DNA from: Bacteroidales bacterium
Lineage (GTDB): Bacteria; Bacteroidota; Bacteroidia; Bacteroidales; UBA932
NCBI GenBank assembly: GCA_012513425.1
Contig: JAAZCF010000032.1
Span: 1 to 15,327, forward strand
Reading direction: 5' to 3'
DNA: 15,327 nucleotides
A model generated the notes under the pieces. That model saw only the letters and a list, made by a program, of their open reading frames with translations, did not search any database and had not been told where the DNA came from. Shown in pieces: positions 1 to 6,497 of this stretch. Both the position numbers and the translations under genes were made by a program. The number at the start of each line of letters is the position of its first letter. The first letter of the stretch is position 1.

Positions 1-227
1 ATCCTGAAGACAACCCTATAAAAATGGCTCCTCACACTGCCAACGAAGTTGTAAGCGACAATTGGAACCACAAATACAAAAGAGAGCAAGCAGCTTTCCC
101 TCTAAAATGGATTGCTGACAACAAATTTTGGCCTTTCTGTGCGCGGGTAGATAATGGGTGGGGAGACCGTAACTTACAATCAAAAATATTTTATAACTTT
201 GCCGATCTAAAAAATCAAACTCAATAA
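1..227 (+). CDS. gcvP: Glycine dehydrogenase (decarboxylating), P-protein, C-terminal fragment
   Basis: This is the 3' end of a gene that starts outside the window; codons are in frame from base 3. The P-protein is the PLP-dependent glycine decarboxylase of the glycine cleavage system and passes the aminomethyl group to lipoyl-GcvH. The visible residues match the family's end: an N-P-[IL]-K-x-APHT segment, then W-N-H-x-Y-x-R-E-x-A-A-[YF]-P-L, then NKFWP..AR(V/I)D and YGDRNL-like residues (here WGDRNL). After GDRNL the usual short Cys-containing tail is absent. It is replaced by about 17 unrelated residues, ending at TAA only 4 bases before pgk. That tail is encoded by DNA that also looks like the pgk promoter. 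Family identity is confident; the tail may be a lost or diverged native C-terminus. Confidence 0.88.
   Translation, partial: PEDNPIKMAPHTANEVVSDNWNHKYKREQAAFPLKWIADNKFWPFCARVDNGWGDRNLQSKIFYNFADLKNQTQ
194..201 (+). promoter_or_regulatory. Putative -7 promoter element for pgk
   Basis: TAACTTTG is an exact match to the Bacteroidota -7 consensus TAnnTTTG, and the start of pgk lies 30 bases downstream. It sits inside the last codons of gcvP. I see no good TTTG -33 box at the usual spacing, so the call rests on one short element in AT-rich DNA. Confidence 0.4.
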
Positions 228-231
228 TATC

Positions 232-1482
232 ATGCAAAACATCTCAAGTTATGACTTCACTGGCAAAAAAGCCATTGTTAGAGTCGATTTTAATGTTCCT
301 CTAAATGAAAATTTTGAAATTACAGATGATACCCGCATCAGGGCTGCCATCCCTACTCTCAAAAAAGTTTTAGAGAAAGGCGGTTCTCTCATCATCATGT
401 CTCACCTTGGTCGTCCAAAAGGTGTTACTGAGAAATACTCTTTGAAACATATTATCTATCGCATTGAGGAACTTCTTGGAACTAAAATTCAGTTTGCAGA
501 TGATTGTATGAAAGCTTCTCAAACTGCTGCTGCTCTAAAGCCAGGTGAAGTTCTTCTTCTTGAAAACCTTCGTTTCTATGCTGAAGAAGAAGGCAAACCA
601 AGAGGTCTTGCAGAGGATGCAACAGATGAAGAAAAAAAAGCTGCGAAATCTGCAGTAAAAGAAAGCCAGAAAGCATTTGTGAAAACTCTCGCTAGCTATG
701 CAGATTGCTACATCAACGACGCATTTGGTACAGCTCACCGCGCTCATGGTTCAACAGCTCTTATCGCTCAATACTTTCCAAATGACAAAATGTTTGGTTA
801 TGTAATGGAAGGTGAAATCAAAGCTATTGACAAAGCCCTTGGCGATCCTGCACGTCCTCTTACTGCAATCATTGGTGGTGCCAAAGTTTCTTCAAAGATT
901 GGTATTATTGAGCATCTTCTTGGTCTTGTTGACAATCTTGTAATCGGTGGCGGTATGGTTTATACTTTCATGAAAGCACAAGGTGGCAAAATTGGTTCTT
1001 CTCTTTGCGAAGACGACCAAATGGATGTTGCTTTAAATATTATGGCTAAGGCAAAAGAGAAAGGCGTAAAGATTCTTCTTACTGATGATGTTGTAGCTGC
1101 TGATTCTTTCTCAAACGATGCCAAAACAATTATTTGTCCTTCAAACGACATTCCTGATGGGTTCGAAGGTATGGATGCCGCACCATCGTCTGTTGAAGAA
1201 ATCAAAGCAGTAATTATGGCTTCCAAGACTATTCTTTGGAATGGCCCAATCGGTGTATTTGAAATGCCAAACTTTGCTGTAGGAACAAATGCTATTGCTG
1301 AAACTCTTAAAAAAGCTACAGAGCAAAGCGCCTTCACTCTAGTTGGCGGTGGTGACTCAGTTGCAGCTGTCACTCAAATGGGCTACGCAGACAAAGTTAG
1401 CTATGTATCTACAGGTGGTGGAGCAATGCTTGAATATCTTGAGGGCAAAGTCCTCCCTGGAATCGCAGCAATCAGAGAATAA
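232..1482 (+). CDS. pgk: Phosphoglycerate kinase
   Basis: A complete 416-residue cytosolic enzyme that transfers the phosphoryl group of 1,3-bisphosphoglycerate to ADP in glycolysis, and runs in reverse in gluconeogenesis. Family motifs appear in order: RVDFNVP at residues 17-23, SHLGRPKG at 57-64 (substrate-binding basic patch), DAFGTAHRAH at 163-172, GGAKVSSK at 215-222 (nucleotide-binding lysine), GGGMV at 239-243, WNGPIGVFE at 336-344 and GGGDSVAA at 372-379. A roughly 30-residue acidic/lysine-rich insertion at about 118-148 explains the slightly larger size than the usual ~390-400 residues and is common in Bacteroidota enzymes. The ATG lies 4 bases after the gcvP stop. No Shine-Dalgarno sequence is evident. 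It ends in TAA, 80 bases before a convergent gene, with a hairpin in the gap. Confidence 0.98.
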   Translation: MQNISSYDFTGKKAIVRVDFNVPLNENFEITDDTRIRAAIPTLKKVLEKGGSLIIMSHLGRPKGVTEKYSLKHIIYRIEELLGTKIQFADDCMKASQTAAALKPGEVLLLENLRFYAEEEGKPRGLAEDATDEEKKAAKSAVKESQKAFVKTLASYADCYINDAFGTAHRAHGSTALIAQYFPNDKMFGYVMEGEIKAIDKALGDPARPLTAIIGGAKVSSKIGIIEHLLGLVDNLVIGGGMVYTFMKAQGGKIGSSLCEDDQMDVALNIMAKAKEKGVKILLTDDVVAADSFSNDAKTIICPSNDIPDGFEGMDAAPSSVEEIKAVIMASKTILWNGPIGVFEMPNFAVGTNAIAETLKKATEQSAFTLVGGGDSVAAVTQMGYADKVSYVSTGGGAMLEYLEGKVLPGIAAIRE

Positions 1483-1505
1483 TTCTCAAATATTTAATAT
1501 ACAAA

Positions 1506-1541
1506 AGAGGGTAACCAATAATTCAAGTATGGTTACTCTCT
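1506..1541. terminator. Hairpin between convergent pgk and the EamA transporter gene
   Basis: The arms at 1506-1517 and 1530-1541 form a 12-bp stem with one G-U wobble (AGAGGGTAACCA against its complement) around a 12-base loop. It sits in the middle of the 80-base gap between two convergent stops, where a bidirectional terminator is expected. There is no long T tract directly after it on either strand, so termination strength is uncertain. Confidence 0.6.
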
Positions 1542-1562
1542 ATGCATTTTCGTGCCTGTTTG

Positions 1563-2477
1563 TTAGCTTCCGATGAAAAGCAATATCATTGCCACAAACA
1601 AGAGGATTAGGTCGAGGGCTTTTGTTCGAAGATTTTTTTCGTGAAAAATAAAAGAAGCGCTGATGAAAGAGATGACTACACTGCCGCGACGAATCATTGA
1701 AACAATGGACACCATTGACTGACTGTCGCTTAGTGAGTAGAAGTAAGCGAAATCGGCTAAGGATACAAAGATTGCAATAGCGGGAATTGCCCACGACCAA
1801 TGGAATTGAAGTTTTGAAGATTTCGAAGGTGATTTATTAACCCAAAGGTAAACCAGCAAAACCACAGCCATGCATATTGCGTTATAGAAAGCAAACCAAC
1901 TTTGAACAAACACACTGCTCATCTGCCTCATCAAAAACCTATCATAAAGAGCACTGACTGCTCCCAAAAGAGTACCTGCAGCCACAAACCAAATACCTTT
2001 GTTGTGTTTGAAATCTATACCATCACTCTTTTTGCTGGTTATTCCAAGCATATACAGTGAAAAGAATGATAGTCCGACGCCAAGCCATTGTATCCAATTG
2101 AGCCTTTCTCCAAAAATGATTATTGCACCAAGCAACACAAATACCGGTCTAGAGGAGTTGATAGGGCCATAGATAGATATCGGTGTTCTTTTCAAGCCAT
2201 TGTATCCACAAATCCAAGAAGTAAGAACTATTATGGCTTTCACAAACACGAGCAAATGCTCTCTCAAACTACCAAGCTCAATTTGGAATATTGATCCTTC
2301 AAACCAGCTGAGACCCAACACAGCATTCAAAACAAAAGGCAAAAATATGAATGCAGATACCGCATTGCTGATGGCTAAGACTTTCATGACATCGTTATCA
2401 CGCAAAGCCATCTTCTTGGACACTTCGTAGATACCAAGCATCACTGCAGAAATAAAGGCCAGAATTACCCAGGACAT
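1563..2477 (-). CDS. EamA/DMT-superfamily transporter
   Basis: A 304-residue, strongly hydrophobic inner-membrane protein with about ten predicted transmembrane segments, the first at residues 1-20. This matches the two five-helix EamA repeats of the drug/metabolite transporter superfamily. The region around residues 110-135 (ISIYGPINSSRPVFVLLGAI, then FGERLNWIQW) and the matching C-terminal block near 265-285 (RRGSVVISFISASFIFHEKN) are the conserved ends of the two repeats, each closing with an FxE-type motif. The substrate cannot be read from sequence; relatives export amino acids, sugars or metabolites. It begins 6 bases after the stop of the upstream methyltransferase gene, so the two are probably co-transcribed. 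The functional link between them is unknown. Confidence 0.85.
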   Translation of the reverse strand: MSWVILAFISAVMLGIYEVSKKMALRDNDVMKVLAISNAVSAFIFLPFVLNAVLGLSWFEGSIFQIELGSLREHLLVFVKAIIVLTSWICGYNGLKRTPISIYGPINSSRPVFVLLGAIIIFGERLNWIQWLGVGLSFFSLYMLGITSKKSDGIDFKHNKGIWFVAAGTLLGAVSALYDRFLMRQMSSVFVQSWFAFYNAICMAVVLLVYLWVNKSPSKSSKLQFHWSWAIPAIAIFVSLADFAYFYSLSDSQSMVSIVSMIRRGSVVISFISASFIFHEKNLRTKALDLILLFVAMILLFIGS

Positions 2478-2483
2478 AACTTT

Positions 2484-3425
2484 TTATAATTTCAGACGAG
2501 AGAAAACACTGAGAGGCAAAGCCTTGCCGAAACTGTCACAAAGCACCAACTCTCCGGCCTCAAGACTACTTCCAGAACATATTTTGTCTTTGAACGCACT
2601 TCTGACAATGGTATCAGCCAATACAGCTGAATATCCATTAGAATATAAGTTAAGAACCATAAAACTATCTTTGGGAGCAAGAATTGATGCACAAGCATTG
2701 AGTAATTCAAACAGACACTCATCAAGTTTCCATTTTTCACCATTTGGGCCATGGCCATAAGCAGGAGGATCTAAAATCAAACCTTGATAGGTATTACCTC
2801 TGCGGGCTTCTCTTTGTGCAAACTTCATTGCATCTTCAACAACCCATCGAATATCCTTTTGTCTGCTGAGTTCCATATTAGTTCTGGCCCAAGAAACGAC
2901 CTGTTTCACAGAATCAAGATGAGTCACATTAGCCCCTGCGGCTGCGGCTGCCAAACTTGCAGCACCAGTATATGCAAACAAATTCAGCACCTTTGGCACC
3001 GGCTGAGATTCTGCAACTGCTTTTTTCACTAAAGCCCTAGTATTCAAATAGATAAAATCCCAGTTCGGAGCTTGCTCCGGAAAAACACCAACATGCTTGA
3101 ATGAAGTAAGGCCCAAGCGAAGAGTGAAATGTAGCTCGCTAACATCAGATTGGTAGTTGATAGGCCATTGCTCTTGCATTTTACCAAGTATATTCCAAGT
3201 GCCACTATCTTCTTTTCCTGCTTTTCCAAAGCCCGCGCCAGGCTTAAACTCAGTATGAGCCATACGCCTCCATTCGGCATCAGTCATTGATTTAGGCCAT
3301 AAAGCCTTTGGTTCAGGGCGGATTGCTATATATTTACCAAAACGCTCAAGCTTGTAGAAATCACCTGAGTCTATCAACTCATAGTCTTTCCATTGTTTTG
3401 AAAGCTGTTCTATATTCATATTCAA
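2484..3425 (-). CDS. Class I SAM-dependent methyltransferase, RlmI-like
   Basis: A 313-residue protein with a Rossmann SAM-binding domain in its second half. Motif I is at about residues 147-160 (LNLFAYTGAASLAA), an acidic residue that should hold the SAM ribose is at D171, an E-D-A motif is near 197-199, and motif IV is LDPPAYGHG at 218-226. The DPPxY/F form and the domain arrangement resemble the COG1092 group that includes RlmI, which makes 5-methylcytidine in 23S rRNA. The N-terminal PUA domain of E. coli RlmI is not apparent and the protein is shorter (313 against about 396 residues), so the exact target is uncertain. Bacteroidales carry close homologues usually annotated simply as SAM-dependent methyltransferase. 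It is the first gene of the two-gene unit with the EamA transporter. Confidence 0.82.
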   Translation of the reverse strand: MNMNIEQLSKQWKDYELIDSGDFYKLERFGKYIAIRPEPKALWPKSMTDAEWRRMAHTEFKPGAGFGKAGKEDSGTWNILGKMQEQWPINYQSDVSELHFTLRLGLTSFKHVGVFPEQAPNWDFIYLNTRALVKKAVAESQPVPKVLNLFAYTGAASLAAAAAGANVTHLDSVKQVVSWARTNMELSRQKDIRWVVEDAMKFAQREARRGNTYQGLILDPPAYGHGPNGEKWKLDECLFELLNACASILAPKDSFMVLNLYSNGYSAVLADTIVRSAFKDKICSGSSLEAGELVLCDSFGKALPLSVFSRLKL

Positions 3426-3430
3426 GTGCG

Positions 3431-3438
3431 CTAAATTA
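3431..3438 (-). promoter_or_regulatory. Possible -7 element for the methyltransferase/EamA unit
   Basis: On the minus strand the bases read TAATTTAG, one mismatch from TAnnTTTG, just upstream of the methyltransferase ATG. No -33 box is seen. It is placed by position and partial match only. Confidence 0.2.
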
Positions 3439-3451
3439 GGAAATTATATGT

Positions 3452-3459
3452 TACTTTTG
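3452..3459 (+). promoter_or_regulatory. Putative -7 promoter element for lgt
   Basis: TACTTTTG is an exact TAnnTTTG match, 22 bases before the lgt start codon in the 56-base divergent spacer. No -33 TTTG is visible at the usual distance. Confidence 0.4.
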
Positions 3460-3481
3460 CTAAAATAATAATTATACGGTT

Positions 3482-4447
3482 ATGTTTGATTTTCTTTCTA
3501 TTGTCTGGAATGTTGACCCAGTTATCTTTTCAATAGGCAATAAAGCCATCAGATTTTATTCACTCCTTTTTGTCAGTGGTTTCCCATTGGGATATTATCT
3601 GTTTACTCGCTTCTACAAAAGAGAGAAAGTAAATGTATCTCTCATTGATCCTTTGCTTTATATTTCACTCATCGGTACTTTGGTCGGTGCCAGACTCGGA
3701 CATTGCCTTTTCTATCAACCTGACTACTACCTGAGCAATCCTATTGAGATTCTTAAAGTATGGGAAGGCGGCCTTGCCAGCCATGGTGGGGCAATAGCTT
3801 TAGTGTTGTGTATATTTATCTATGCTCACAAATATGGCCGAAAGAATGGTTTTGACGCCATGTGGACATTTGACCGATTGGCCATAGCTGTATGCTTTGC
3901 TGGTTGTTTAATCCGCTTGGGAAACCTCTTCAATTCCGAAATATTCGGCGGCCCAACCAATCTTCCGTGGGGTTTTATGTTTCCTCGTTCATACGAATGG
4001 GTAACAAATTATGGCCCGGATGCTTTTCCTCCTTCAGGCATTGCATGTCACCCTACGCAGATTTACGAAGCCCTCAGTTATCTTATTTTAGGCATCATAT
4101 TACTATGGGTTTACAACAAAAAAGCAGATAAAATCCACAAAGGTTGGGTATTTGGTGTTTTCTTGATTGTCCTTTTCGGCATGCGTTTTCTCATAGAATT
4201 TATTAAAAATGACCAGGTTAGTTTTGAGGCCGAAATGAAACTCAATATGGGACAACTTCTAAGCGTTCCTTTTATTATTGCAGGAGTCGCTATCTTAGTG
4301 TTGAGCTATGTATATAAGAAACCTTTCCTAAGAGAAGATATGAGTGATGGTTCACAATCTCAAAATAATAACAAGCGCAAGGCTACCCTGCCTAAAGACC
4401 AGAGAATGAGCGCAGCCAAACGCAAAGCTATGGCAGCTAAAAACTAG
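3482..4447 (+). CDS. lgt: Prolipoprotein diacylglyceryl transferase
   Basis: A 321-residue integral membrane enzyme that transfers diacylglycerol from phosphatidylglycerol to the lipobox cysteine of prolipoproteins, the first step of lipoprotein maturation. Visible signature residues are the HGG at 101-103, the arginine-containing R-L-G-N-x-x-N-S-E-[IL]-x-G block at 145-155, HPTQIYEA at 190-197 and RFLIEF at 235-240. These correspond to the essential His/Arg residues described for E. coli Lgt. Seven hydrophobic segments are consistent with the known fold. A strongly basic, low-complexity cytoplasmic-looking tail (about residues 281-321) goes beyond the catalytic core. It stops at TAG within CTAG, which also holds the stop of convergent miaA. 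Confidence 0.96.
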   Translation: MFDFLSIVWNVDPVIFSIGNKAIRFYSLLFVSGFPLGYYLFTRFYKREKVNVSLIDPLLYISLIGTLVGARLGHCLFYQPDYYLSNPIEILKVWEGGLASHGGAIALVLCIFIYAHKYGRKNGFDAMWTFDRLAIAVCFAGCLIRLGNLFNSEIFGGPTNLPWGFMFPRSYEWVTNYGPDAFPPSGIACHPTQIYEALSYLILGIILLWVYNKKADKIHKGWVFGVFLIVLFGMRFLIEFIKNDQVSFEAEMKLNMGQLLSVPFIIAGVAILVLSYVYKKPFLREDMSDGSQSQNNNKRKATLPKDQRMSAAKRKAMAAKN

Positions 4448-5295
4448 ACCTTCACCCACTCAATCATAATGCCTCGGCGCTCCATACCTCTGAACCATGT
4501 CATTTGACGCTTGGCGAATTGGTGAATTGCAGTAGCTAGTTGGTTGCGCATATCTTCATATGAAAGATGCCCTGTAATATTTAAGGTCACAAACTTATAT
4601 TCCAAACCATAATAAATAAGGTTTTCCGCAGAAATGCCACTGTCAAGCAAAGCTTGCACTTCCTCAACCAAACCTTCCTTTAGGCGAGCATCAAGCCTTA
4701 GATCTATGCGGGCATTTCGCTCTTCGCGACTCACATCAATGCCGATATAGTGTGTATTTAATGGCTTAAAATCACTTCTCTCCAGATTGTGTTCCCTTTC
4801 ATATAAGGCAATTTCCAAGGCGCGTATAAGACGTTTTCTGGTATCAAAATCTGTGCTGTTGTGAAGTTGCTTCAGTGAGGCCAGGCGAGCTATCAATGCA
4901 TCGTCACTATCTCTTTCAAGCTCTGCCCTTAACTCAAAATTTGGCGGCACTTCTGGCAGATGATAGTCTCGTGTTGCTGCTTCAATATACAAACCTGAAC
5001 CACCACAAAGAATGGCAGGCTTTCCTCTCGATATTATATCTTGATAAGCTATGCGAAAATCTTTCTGATATCTGTGAATATCATATTTTTCTCCGGCAGG
5101 TACAATATCAATTAAATGATATGGCACTCCATCATAATCATCTAAGTCCTTTCCCGTGCCAATGTCCATACCACAATAGACTTGTCTGGAGTCTGCAGAC
5201 AAAATCTCCGCTCCCATTTCTTTGGCCATAGCTACAGCATATTTTGTTTTTCCGCTAGCAGTTGGCCCTAACACACAAGTCAAATCATATTTCAT
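4444..5295 (-). CDS. miaA: tRNA dimethylallyltransferase
   Basis: A 283-residue enzyme that adds a dimethylallyl group to N6 of A37 in tRNAs reading UNN codons, the first step toward ms2i6A. Motifs in order: P-loop GPTASGKT at residues 10-17, the SADSRQVY block at 33-40 with its catalytic aspartate, D-I-G-T-G-K at 44-49, CGGSGLYI at 97-104, RKRLIRALE at 153-161 and the C-terminal RQMTWFRG at 263-270. I chose the ATG at 5295. An upstream in-frame ATG at 5349 would add 18 unrelated residues and run into the smpB start and promoter. The gene ends at a TAG that overlaps the lgt stop on the opposite strand. A TAnnTTTG element ends only 5 bases before the start, suggesting a very short or absent leader. 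Confidence 0.96.
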   Translation of the reverse strand: MKYDLTCVLGPTASGKTKYAVAMAKEMGAEILSADSRQVYCGMDIGTGKDLDDYDGVPYHLIDIVPAGEKYDIHRYQKDFRIAYQDIISRGKPAILCGGSGLYIEAATRDYHLPEVPPNFELRAELERDSDDALIARLASLKQLHNSTDFDTRKRLIRALEIALYEREHNLERSDFKPLNTHYIGIDVSREERNARIDLRLDARLKEGLVEEVQALLDSGISAENLIYYGLEYKFVTLNITGHLSYEDMRNQLATAIHQFAKRQMTWFRGMERRGIMIEWVKV

Positions 5296-5300
5296 ACAAA

Positions 5301-5308
5301 CAAAATTA
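5301..5308 (-). promoter_or_regulatory. Putative -7 promoter element for miaA
   Basis: The minus strand reads TAATTTTG, an exact TAnnTTTG match, with 5 bases between its last G and the miaA ATG. If used, the transcript would be leaderless or nearly so. The position supports the start at 5295. Confidence 0.4.
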
Positions 5309-5320
5309 AGAAAACTATTA

Positions 5321-5328
5321 TATATTTG
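5321..5328 (+). promoter_or_regulatory. Putative -7 promoter element for smpB
   Basis: TATATTTG is an exact TAnnTTTG match, with 8 bases between it and the smpB ATG. It lies 12 bases from the oppositely oriented miaA element. No -33 TTTG is seen at 18-21 bases. A start site here would leave only a few leader bases. Confidence 0.45.
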
Positions 5329-5336
5329 CCCACGAA

Positions 5337-5786
5337 ATGCCCAAAGCAAAAAGTTCAGTAGAAATTAAAAATAAAAAAGCCTCTTTTGAATATGAATTCA
5401 TAGAGCGCTTCACTGCAGGTATTGTCCTATGCGGTACAGAAATTAAGTCTGTCCGTGCTGGCAAAGCTTCGCTGGTGGATTGCTATTGCTATTTTGTAAA
5501 TGGAGAGTTATATGTTAGAAATATGAATATTTCTGAATATTGGTGGGGAACTGTAAATCGCCATTAGCCAAGGCGTGACAGAAAATTACTCTTAACAAAA
5601 CGCGAACTTCGAAAGTTAGAAAGAGCCATAAAAGAAAAAGGTTTGACTATCGTTCCCACCAAACTATTTATTGCAGACAACGGCTATGCCAAGCTCATTA
5701 TTGCCTTGGCAAAAGGTAAACGAGAATTTGACAAACGCCAATCCATTAGAGAAAAAGACATGAGACGAGAAAGTGAGCGTAATTAA
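5337..5786 (+). pseudogene. smpB: SsrA-binding protein SmpB, interrupted by an in-frame TAG
   Basis: SmpB binds tmRNA and brings it to stalled ribosomes for trans-translation. The frame opens at the ATG at 5337 and shows the family start (VEIKNKKASFEYE, then T-A-G-I-V-L-x-G-T-E-I-K-S-[VI]-R-x-G-K-A-S-L-V-D, then a FVNGELYVRNMNI-type strand). At codon 77 (bases 5565-5567) there is a TAG. The same frame then continues without any insertion or deletion: PRRDRKLLLTKREL, the EKGLTIVP strand, A-K-L-I-I-A-L-A-K-G-K, then YDKR-like FDKRQSIREKD and a basic tail to TAA at 5784. Total length is 149 residues plus stop, normal for the family. The interrupted site corresponds to the variable residue before the RRDRK block, where Glu, Asp or Ser is common. 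The upstream product alone (76 residues) lacks the C-terminal tail needed for tmRNA function. There is no other damage, so it may be a functional gene read through, a fresh nonsense mutation or a base error. Confidence 0.93.
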
Positions 5787-5794
5787 ATAATTAT

Positions 5795-5802
5795 TATCTT
5801 TG
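5795..5802 (+). promoter_or_regulatory. Putative -7 promoter element for the cytochrome b subunit gene
   Basis: TATCTTTG, followed by CC, is a textbook Bacteroidota -7 element (TAnnTTTG), 32 bases before the ATG at 5835. It is placed in the 48-base gap after smpB. No clear -33 box. Confidence 0.5.
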
Positions 5803-5834
5803 CCGCTTAATTTAGTAAAACAATCAATACTGCT

Positions 5835-6497
5835 ATGTCAATATTTAATTCATCAATCGGGAAAAAGCTCATTATGAGTATCTCCGGACTTTTCCTCGTT
5901 CTCTTCCTAACTTTGCACATGTGTCTTAACCTAGTGTCAGTTTTCAGTCCTGAAGGCTTTCAAAAAGTATGTGATTTCATGGGATTGCCAATAGTTGGCA
6001 TCATGGTTCCGATTCTGGCATTTGGTTTTATCATCCACATCATTTATGCGTTTTATCTGACTATCACAAACCTCAAATCACGCGGTGGGTTGAAGAGATA
6101 TGAAGTGGCTACCAAGTCTGCTGCCGACTCATGGGCATCAAAAAATATGATTTACTTGGGAGCAATTGTTGTTTTAGGTATTACCCTTCACCTCACACAT
6201 TTTTGGGCTGACATGCAGCTAGAAGAGTGGATGGGCGGTGAGTCTGCTGACCCTAATGTTCTTCTCGGTCAGACATTCGGCAATTTGCCAATAACCCTAA
6301 TTTATATTGCTTGGTTTGTCGCCATTTGGCTTCACCTAAGCCATGGTTTTTGGAGTGCCCTTCAAACTCTAGGTTGTAACAATCAAATCTGGTTCAAACG
6401 TTGGAAAACTATTGGTATTGTATACGTTACTATACTCATGGGCGGTTTCGCAACAACAGCTATCGCTGCTTACTGTAGAGTAAATGGTTTACTGTAA
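5835..6497 (+). CDS. sdhC: Succinate dehydrogenase/fumarate reductase cytochrome b subunit
   Basis: A 220-residue membrane protein matching the single large diheme cytochrome b anchor used in Bacteroidota-type succinate:quinone oxidoreductases. Five hydrophobic segments are visible, at about residues 12-37, 53-79, 104-124, 150-175 and 190-212. Candidate heme-ligand histidines are H28 (TLHMCLN), H68 (IIHIIYAFY), H119/H122 (TLHLTHFW) and H167/H170 (WLHLSHGFWSALQ). The end of the fourth helix (HLSHGFWSALQTLG) is highly characteristic. It should anchor the flavoprotein and iron-sulfur subunits and pass electrons to or from menaquinone. Those two genes normally follow directly, but here the next gene is hemW on the opposite strand, overlapping the 3' end by 9 bases. 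The subunit genes must lie elsewhere or be missing. Confidence 0.9.
   Translation: MSIFNSSIGKKLIMSISGLFLVLFLTLHMCLNLVSVFSPEGFQKVCDFMGLPIVGIMVPILAFGFIIHIIYAFYLTITNLKSRGGLKRYEVATKSAADSWASKNMIYLGAIVVLGITLHLTHFWADMQLEEWMGGESADPNVLLGQTFGNLPITLIYIAWFVAIWLHLSHGFWSALQTLGCNNQIWFKRWKTIGIVYVTILMGGFATTAIAAYCRVNGLL

Noticed and set aside
960..1373. Long open frame on the minus strand inside pgk (and similar long shadows at 11129-11590 and 12969-13376)
   Set aside because: They lie opposite strongly conserved genes, have no recognisable family and are explained by codon bias of the real genes.
5296..5349. Upstream ATG (5349) as the start of miaA
   Set aside because: The added 18 residues do not resemble MiaA, and the segment would cover the divergent promoters and the smpB start codon.
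5337..5786. Frameshift as the cause of the smpB break
   Set aside because: Both halves are in the same frame around the TAG with no inserted or missing base; only the codon itself differs.
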